A stretch of 64,000 bases of DNA from contig CAJTUC010000023.1 in the NCBI GenBank assembly GCA_910579395.1, positions 3,225 to 67,224 of the forward strand, given 5' to 3'. The notes beneath the pieces were generated by a model. The model was given only the letters and a program-made list of their open reading frames with translations. It ran no database searches and was not told the origin of the DNA. A program made the position numbers and the translations under genes. Shown here piece by piece: positions 59,678 to 64,000 of this stretch (the first letter of the stretch is position 1; every line of letters begins with the position of its first letter). Source of the DNA: an uncultured Lachnospiraceae bacterium (GTDB taxonomy: Bacteria > Bacillota > Clostridia > Lachnospirales > Lachnospiraceae).

Positions 59678-60634
59678 ATGGATATAACAACAATCCGATA
59701 TCAACAGGCAAAAATGGAAGGCGTACTGAAAATTCTTTCCGGCACCGGGAAGGCCGTCCCCGGTTCCCTGGCTTCCACCAAAAAGAATACCGCCGCTTCC
59801 TTCCATCCGGGGTTTGCCTCCGTCACGCTTCTGGAGGCGGATGTAACGGCTTATTACGGCAATGTAAAAATAAGCGGGAGCCATCAGGGAAACCGGACGA
59901 AAGGATGTCACAGCGGCAGCTATGAAGAACCGGACAAAACGCTTGTCGATGCGGTAGAACTGCCCGCGTCCTATGATTCTTTAAAAGACTGCAACGTCTA
60001 TTATCATGGAGAATCCATTTCGGAATACCGATTGATTCAGATTGCCGCCGCCAGCGGAAAAATGGAATTATCCGGTGATATGCCGGGCTATAAGGCCGCC
60101 CGAAAGGCTTTTCAAGTCATAATCGAAGAACAGGCAGAAACCAAATACGGCTGGTCAACAACCCGCTATTCGGAGGACGGCCGATATACGTTCACCTTAC
60201 AGGAAGATGGAAGTTATAAATGGCATCTCGTAGAAGATTTGGAAATGGGCGCATCTCTAGAAGAAATCGCGGACTGGATCTGCAGCGGCATGCCCAACCG
60301 GAATATTGAAACTCGATACTTAAATTATTTGAAATCAATGGACCCCGACTTGTACAATGCGGCACAAAATATCGGTAAAGAAGTTCGGACATATCATTTG
60401 ATGACAACCGCCTATGATGCGGGTCTGCTGGGGGATGCACAGCACGATTATGACCTGAGCCTGCTCGCCCTTCTTTTCGGCGAACACGACCTGGAGAAAT
60501 TTCACGAGCGTTTCCAGCACTGTAAAAAAAGCGGAAACTACCAGTATCTTCTGGATCACTATCAGCCGGATATGGCGGAATATCTTACGAACCTGCGGCA
60601 GCAGCAGCTTATGAAGAGCGGCGGTGTTTTATGA
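59678..60634 (+). CDS. Plus-strand protein of unknown function
   Basis: 318 residues, ATG with AGAGGTCAGC before it. No signal peptide or membrane helix. The N-terminal quarter (residues 1-90) is low-complexity in places (GSLASTKKNTAASF), then ordered segments follow: YRLIQIAAASGKMELSGDMPGY, KYGWSTTRYSEDGRYTFTLQEDGSYKW, and a helical C-terminus YLNYLKSMDPDLYNAAQNIGKE to YLLDHYQPDMAEYL. I do not recognise a family. It is the only plus-strand gene in the last 31 kb and shares an intergenic region with the Bce operon. Confidence 0.6.
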   Translation: MDITTIRYQQAKMEGVLKILSGTGKAVPGSLASTKKNTAASFHPGFASVTLLEADVTAYYGNVKISGSHQGNRTKGCHSGSYEEPDKTLVDAVELPASYDSLKDCNVYYHGESISEYRLIQIAAASGKMELSGDMPGYKAARKAFQVIIEEQAETKYGWSTTRYSEDGRYTFTLQEDGSYKWHLVEDLEMGASLEEIADWICSGMPNRNIETRYLNYLKSMDPDLYNAAQNIGKEVRTYHLMTTAYDAGLLGDAQHDYDLSLLALLFGEHDLEKFHERFQHCKKSGNYQYLLDHYQPDMAEYLTNLRQQQLMKSGGVL

Positions 60635-60660
60635 AAAAGCGCAAGCTCCGCGGCTTGCGC
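60634..60660 (-). terminator. Terminator of the MFS remnant transcript
   Basis: GCGCAAGC/GCTTGCGC eight-base-pair stem followed by TTTTT on the minus strand; it lies in the short space between two converging genes. Confidence 0.7.
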
Positions 60661-60671
60661 CTAACGCCAAA

Positions 60672-60950
60672 TCACCTCAATTTTCCATCGTTTTGCAGCC
60701 GCAGATACACGTTCTTTCCTCTCACGGCCATCAATACGGCCAGTGCCGCGATTTCTCCAAAAACAACCGGAAGTTTATCGTCATATTTTTCATAAAGAAT
60801 CCCTTGAAGCCATATCCCGATCGGAAGCGCAACATTATTGCATACGTTAAACAGCGCCATGAGCCGCCCGATCATATTGGTTCCGAACATCGACAACGCC
60901 TGTCCGAACATCAGAAACAAAAAATTCTTTGAAAGCAGTTTCTTATCCAT
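60672..60950 (-). pseudogene. MFS transporter collapsed by an internal deletion
   Basis: 92 residues where about 400 are expected. The first 26 residues (MDKKLLSKNFLFLMFGQALS) are the start of helix 1 of a drug-efflux-type MFS protein; straight after FGTNM the text becomes IGRLMALFNVCNNVALPIGI, which is the cytoplasmic loop and helix 10-11 region of the C-terminal half (family pattern GRVxALxxxxxxxAxPLG). The end, VVFGEIAALAVLMAVRGKNVYLR, is near the natural C-terminus. So an in-frame deletion has removed most of the protein. It keeps AAGGAGACAGG before ATG and a terminator. Non-functional as a transporter. Confidence 0.8.
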
Positions 60951-61040
60951 CCTGTCTCCTTATGCACATCTTATTGTTGAATATACAATCGGAAACAGGA
61001 TAATACAGAAAAGTCGACACCCTGTGTCAGGTTTTATCAA

Positions 61041-61823
61041 TTAACTCCAGAATTTTTCCAATGCTGCATTAAACGCCTGCGGTACGTCCATATTGACACA
61101 ATGTCCCGCATTTTCAAAAATAATCACCTTACAGTCCGGCTCATTCCGCTTCCACAGCTCAACTGCGGCCAGTTCCATCGGAATATCAAATCTGCCGCAT
61201 CCGATCAACAGCGGATACTCCCGTTTAGGCGTATCATATTTATTTACCATACTGTTCAAAGATGCCAGATACAGAAACGATTTTTTCGGAAACCTGACAT
61301 TCATATCGTAAAAATCATTTTGGGCCTGCAAAGTATAGGCGGATATTTTCTTATTTGTCTTTGCAAACCATTTGACGGAAAACAAAGCTTTCAGCATCAT
61401 GAGCATTTGCGAAACACTGTTCTCTTTCTGCATTTTTTCATCAAAATGATTGATATCGTATCCGCCGAAACAGGCAAGCGACCTTACCGCATCGGGATAG
61501 CGGTTCGCAAAATCCTGCGCAAGAACAGCGCCCAGCGAAACGCCGACAATATGTATCTTCCTGATTTTTTCTATTTGCAGAATATCGTATATCCAGGCCG
61601 ACATTTTATCGATGCTGTCGCCTTTTATAGTGTCCGTTGACTGTCCGTGACCGATCATATCGACCGCCAGCACATTATAACTGTCCTGAAAATATTCTGT
61701 CTGTGCACGAAACATCGTATGATCTACAAAGGCCGCATGAAGAAACAGCACCCATTCGCGGTGTTTTCTCCCGCTGATATAATATACGATTGGTGAATGC
61801 TCCAATTTAAACTGATCCGTCAT
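61041..61823 (-). CDS. Alpha/beta hydrolase
   Basis: 260 residues. Alpha/beta-hydrolase fold: oxyanion segment LFLHAAFVDHTMFRAQ (in place of HG), VDMIGHGQS, nucleophile elbow GVSLGAVLAQDFA (GxSxG) and the His in ENAGHCVNMDVPQAF. The Asp would be in IGCGRFDIPME. Most like small-molecule esterases/peroxidases of the MhpC kind; substrate unknown. Start ATG (MTDQFKLEH) follows the shared start cassette ATG-GTG-ATT-GGA-ATG, which begins right at the PadR stop codon, so padR and this gene are one operon. Confidence 0.85.
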   Translation of the reverse strand: MTDQFKLEHSPIVYYISGRKHREWVLFLHAAFVDHTMFRAQTEYFQDSYNVLAVDMIGHGQSTDTIKGDSIDKMSAWIYDILQIEKIRKIHIVGVSLGAVLAQDFANRYPDAVRSLACFGGYDINHFDEKMQKENSVSQMLMMLKALFSVKWFAKTNKKISAYTLQAQNDFYDMNVRFPKKSFLYLASLNSMVNKYDTPKREYPLLIGCGRFDIPMELAAVELWKRNEPDCKVIIFENAGHCVNMDVPQAFNAALEKFWS

Positions 61824-61847
61824 TCCAATCACCATGCCTTTCTCTTC

Positions 61848-62378
61848 CTAATCCCGGATTTCTTTTAAAAGATTCTGATACCACCCGATATTGAATTTCA
61901 TAAAATCCCTGCCATAGCGGGCCGCCGCGAGCTGATAAAAGAGAATATCCTCATATTCCGCCGCAACCTTTATGCTGTCCGCTTCTTTGCAAATGGCATT
62001 CAGCACATCATATTGCTCTTCCAAATGCAACAAATACTTTTCCAGATTTCTTTTACGATTTTTCTCTTCTGAAAAACCCATAAAGTACACTTTTCCTAAC
62101 TCCGGATTTTTGGTACCGTATGCTTCTATCGGACTGTTCACCCATTCGGAAAAATGCTGTTTCCCGCTGTCGGTTATCGAATATATTTTTTTATACTTTC
62201 CATTCTCAACCGTCTCTTCATAACGGATAAACCCGCCGCTCTGCAGCTTTTTTACTGCCGCCTGTATGCTTCCCATACTGCTGCTGTACATAAGATGCAG
62301 TCCCTTATTGACCCGCTCCCGTAATTGATAGATTGTCCTGTTTCCCAAAAGCAGAATACCAAGTATCATGTAATCCAT
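61848..62378 (-). CDS. PadR-family transcriptional regulator
   Basis: 176 residues. N-terminal winged helix MDYMILGILLLGNRTIYQLRERV, SMGSIQAAVKKLQSGGFI, KKIYSITDSGKQHFSEW; the C-terminal Vir_act_alpha-type helices (FSEEKNRKRNLEKYLLHLEEQYDVL) form the dimer. PadR proteins repress stress and efflux genes until a ligand binds. A palindrome directly at the promoter (62394-62413) suggests self-control, and the hydrolase and (now broken) MFS genes downstream are likely targets, as PadR is often beside efflux genes. Confidence 0.93.
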   Translation of the reverse strand: MDYMILGILLLGNRTIYQLRERVNKGLHLMYSSSMGSIQAAVKKLQSGGFIRYEETVENGKYKKIYSITDSGKQHFSEWVNSPIEAYGTKNPELGKVYFMGFSEEKNRKRNLEKYLLHLEEQYDVLNAICKEADSIKVAAEYEDILFYQLAAARYGRDFMKFNIGWYQNLLKEIRD

Positions 62379-62393
62379 ATGTTTCTCCTCATA

Positions 62394-62413
62394 TTACTAT
62401 TAGTAACATTACT
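62394..62413. promoter_or_regulatory. PadR operator candidate
   Basis: Overlapping palindromes TTACTATTAGTAA and AGTAACATTACT just downstream of the -10 element; binding there would block transcription of padR. Confidence 0.6.
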
Positions 62414-62442
62414 ATTTTATGCACATTATTAAAAAATGTCAA
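62414..62442 (-). promoter_or_regulatory. Promoter of padR
   Basis: Minus strand perfect TTGACA (62442-62437), 17 bases, TAAAAT (62419-62414). Confidence 0.8.
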
Positions 62443-62454
62443 CTCATTTCCGCA

Positions 62455-62488
62455 AATAGAAACGGCAGAGTCTTTCCGCCCTGCCGTC
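62455..62488 (-). terminator. Terminator of the sigma/anti-sigma operon
   Basis: ACGGCAG/CTGCCGT stem then TTTCTATTT on the minus strand. The terminator lies beyond the MITE-like element, so the element is transcribed as part of the operon 3' end. Confidence 0.6.
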
Positions 62489-62513
62489 TTCCTTTCCTTC
62501 TTATTCTCAGATA

Positions 62514-62712
62514 ATTGCGAAACGCATTCTTTCAGGAAATCAGTTGTACAGAATAGACAAATCACAAGCAGGGTGCTATGGAGCCGCCGGTTCTTAGACG
62601 CCGTATTTTGGCGTCTTATGCACCGCTGCGAGCGACAGTGTAGCGAAAGCGTGCCCTGCGGTGATTGTCTATTTTGTACAACGGGAACTTCCGAAAACAT
62701 CGTTTCGCAATT
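62514..62712. mobile_element. MITE-like palindromic element (about 199 bp)
   Basis: The ends are the 12-base inverted pair AATTGCGAAACG and CGTTTCGCAATT. Further in, TTGTACAGAATAGACAAATCAC mirrors GTGATTGTCTATTTTGTACAA with a few changes, and GCAGGGTGC mirrors GCCCTGC. A central hairpin AGACGCC/GGCGTCT is present. So roughly 60-base imperfect terminal inverted repeats surround a small core with no gene. It starts six bases after the anti-sigma stop codon. No target duplication is obvious. Confidence 0.65.
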
Positions 62713-62717
62713 GCCTG

Positions 62718-63350
62718 TTATTCTTCCCACAATCCCGACACATGTCTGACGCCGTCCAACTCTCTGATACGGGCTTTTATCTCCTCCGCATCCGCATCCA
62801 GTGAAATACCTACCCGGAAATTCGCGGAATCCGCCAGCGGATTCTCCTCAAAACTTTCCATAAGCTCCGGCGTAAGATACTCTTCACCGAACGACTTCCA
62901 CGCAGTATCGGAATCTATATAACGGCAGGATAAAACGCCTTCCATCTGCAGAAGCTCCTTCTCAATCTCAAGCCGCTGCTCCGTCGTAATACCTTTCTCA
63001 AAAAAGACGTTCAGATGCCCGTTCACATAGGCGGCGTATGCGGTCATACTGACCGTTGCCAGAATGAGCAGCATACAAACTGCCGCCGGAACGAGCCTGA
63101 TTTTCCGCATCCGGTCAAACGCTTTGCATCCCGTACTCCAGCGCTTTTCCGTCTGGGAATCTTTTACCTGCTCCATGATGGCATCTTTTCTCTGCTGCGG
63201 TAAGGTAATTCCCCGCACAAGTGCTTTCCATCCGTCCCGCTCCAGCCGTCCTTCCATACATTTTTCCCCGTCTGTCTGCTCTAACAGGCTCTCATCTTCA
63301 ATCATTGAAAATGCTCTTCGTTCAGCTTTTTCTCTATTTCCGATTTCCAT
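62718..63350 (-). CDS. Anti-sigma-like membrane protein with FtsX-type outer domain
   Basis: 210 residues from MEIGNREKAERRAF (GGAGGAG before ATG). Cytoplasmic part about 1-85, one membrane helix (LVPAAVCMLLILATVSMTAYA), and an outer domain of about 105 residues. The outer domain follows the FtsX extracellular pattern: NVFFEKGITTEQRLEIEKEL, then a TPELMESFEENPLADSANFRV segment (FtsX: ENPLP) and a final strand DGVRHVSG. The partner is the ECF sigma factor 2 bases upstream, so it likely holds or releases that factor. No ZAS zinc motif is visible in the cytoplasmic part. Confidence 0.7.
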   Translation of the reverse strand: MEIGNREKAERRAFSMIEDESLLEQTDGEKCMEGRLERDGWKALVRGITLPQQRKDAIMEQVKDSQTEKRWSTGCKAFDRMRKIRLVPAAVCMLLILATVSMTAYAAYVNGHLNVFFEKGITTEQRLEIEKELLQMEGVLSCRYIDSDTAWKSFGEEYLTPELMESFEENPLADSANFRVGISLDADAEEIKARIRELDGVRHVSGLWEE

Positions 63351-63352
63351 CC

Positions 63353-63823
63353 CTATGTCTCCTCCATTCTTTTCTTCAGCGCCGCTTTGGCCCGCTGCAT
63401 CCTCTTTTTCACCGCATTTTCCGAAACAGCGAGTATATCCGCGATTTCCTGCAGGGAATAGCCTTCCACATAATGCAGCAGGAGCACGCTCCTCCATTTG
63501 GGCGGAAGCGCCGCTATCTCTGTAAAAAGCTCACGGCTTTCCGCATCCGCCGTATCGTCATATTCCACATCGAGTTCCTCTATCTGCAGATATTGGTGCC
63601 TGCGTCGAAACCGGAGCGTATCCCTGCAGCGATTCATCGTCACACGAAGCAGCCATGCCTTCTCATGTTCACCGTCATGAAAGCAGGGGGCTTTCCGCAT
63701 ATAGGTCAGCATGACTTCCTGTAAAACGTCCTGTACATCCTGTGGTTCCCCCAGCATCATCATGCCGGTCCGATAGAGTAAATCTCCGTATGTGTCTATG
63801 ATCTCTTCTATCTTTCGTTCCAT
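63353..63823 (-). CDS. ECF RNA polymerase sigma factor
   Basis: 156 residues from MERKIEEIIDTYGDLLYR (AAAGGAGCGGT before ATG). Region 2 (DVLQEVMLTYMRKAPCF, EKAWLLRVTMNRCRD) and region 4 (LPPKWRSVLLLHYVEGYSLQEIADILAVSENAVKKRMQRAKAALK) are both complete. A stress-type ECF factor with its anti-sigma gene directly downstream. The promoter is not clear; upstream bases (63850-63920) are AT-rich with a TTTACA-like element. Upstream start codons in the same frame are rejected because they lack binding sites and read into the promoter region. Confidence 0.93.
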   Translation of the reverse strand: MERKIEEIIDTYGDLLYRTGMMMLGEPQDVQDVLQEVMLTYMRKAPCFHDGEHEKAWLLRVTMNRCRDTLRFRRRHQYLQIEELDVEYDDTADAESRELFTEIAALPPKWRSVLLLHYVEGYSLQEIADILAVSENAVKKRMQRAKAALKKRMEET

Positions 63824-64000
63824 ACCGCTCCTTTCCAGAACAGCTGCGCGCTTTGTCCGTTCTACTATATACACGCTTGAAAAATGTAAAAAGTGACTTT
63901 CTTTTTGGATACTTTTTCCCCGCCTAGTGTACTGTATCATTGATAAATAGTTAAATATTGCTGGTTTGCCAAGTCGTTTCGTGATATACTAAAAAAAACG
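63824..64000. other. Right edge, no gene seen
   Basis: AT-rich promoter region of the ECF operon plus about 80 bases with no coding sense on either strand. A TATACT-like element near 63983-63988 could belong to a gene beyond the window. Confidence 0.4.

Noticed and set aside
1..64000. CRISPR arrays, prophage or insertion sequences
   Set aside because: No spaced direct-repeat arrays, transposase, integrase or phage structural genes were seen; repeats present are palindromic and dispersed.

Overview
The window looks like a chromosomal piece of a Lachnospiraceae (Clostridia, Firmicutes) genome. Evidence: Gram-positive style ribosome binding sites, sigma-A promoters with 17-base spacers, a single-chain class II GlyRS, the era-yqzL-recO block, a long FtsA-like protein with a C-terminal beta-grasp-like domain, a Cys-rich DUF6472-type small protein, lipoproteins with LxGC/AAC lipoboxes, and a Bce-type detoxification module. 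The genus cannot be fixed from sequence reading alone. Nearly all genes are on the minus strand. No rRNA, CRISPR array, intact insertion sequence or prophage was seen; there is one tRNA (Leu, anticodon CAA).

Layout. 1-7.7 kb: housekeeping operon (zinc-finger/TM anti-sigma-like protein, polA, coaE, ftsA-like, walJ-like), followed by an ACT protein and the start of a PFL/DUF711 gene that leaves the window. 7.9-20.5 kb: small orphan gene, tRNA-Leu, lysA, ung, a chemoreceptor, alaS, glyS, a lipoprotein, recO, yqzL, era and a DUF4349 lipoprotein. 20.7-26.3 kb: M16C protease, a protein of unknown function, a sigma-like protein lacking its promoter-reading parts, and a rhomboid-like membrane protein. 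26.5-32.5 kb: plus-strand 2-hydroxyacyl-CoA dehydratase activator-like protein (1409 aa) and metA, with two small minus-strand genes between. 32.8-47 kb: small orphan paralogue, a solute-binding protein with a hybrid kinase, a broken ABC exporter gene behind a leader-peptide attenuator, ligA, an RluF-like enzyme, an SGNH/MBOAT acylation pair, a GH13 enzyme and an rRNA methyltransferase. 47-64 kb: FliD-like orphan pair, AgrC/LytTR two-component pair, CotH-VTC-DUF4956 operon, BceRSAB-like operon, a plus-strand orphan, a PadR/hydrolase/broken-MFS cluster, and an ECF sigma factor with an anti-sigma protein carrying an FtsX-like outer domain.

Most notable: (i) a complete trp-like attenuator (promoter, 24-codon leader ORF, mutually exclusive hairpins, terminator) in front of an ABC ATPase gene that a deletion has fused out of frame to the tail of a permease; (ii) a family of structured repeats, made of hairpins that keep pairing while their sequence changes, sitting between genes of the same operon; (iii) a shared translation-start cassette (SD, then ATG-GTT-ATT-NNN-ATG) in front of at least six unrelated genes, often just after these repeats; (iv) a MITE-like palindromic element at 62.5 kb; (v) a sigma-like protein without region 2.4 or region 4; (vi) an ECF anti-sigma protein with an FtsX-type extracellular domain. 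Two transport genes (ABC at 37.4 kb, MFS at 60.7 kb) are collapsed by internal deletions.
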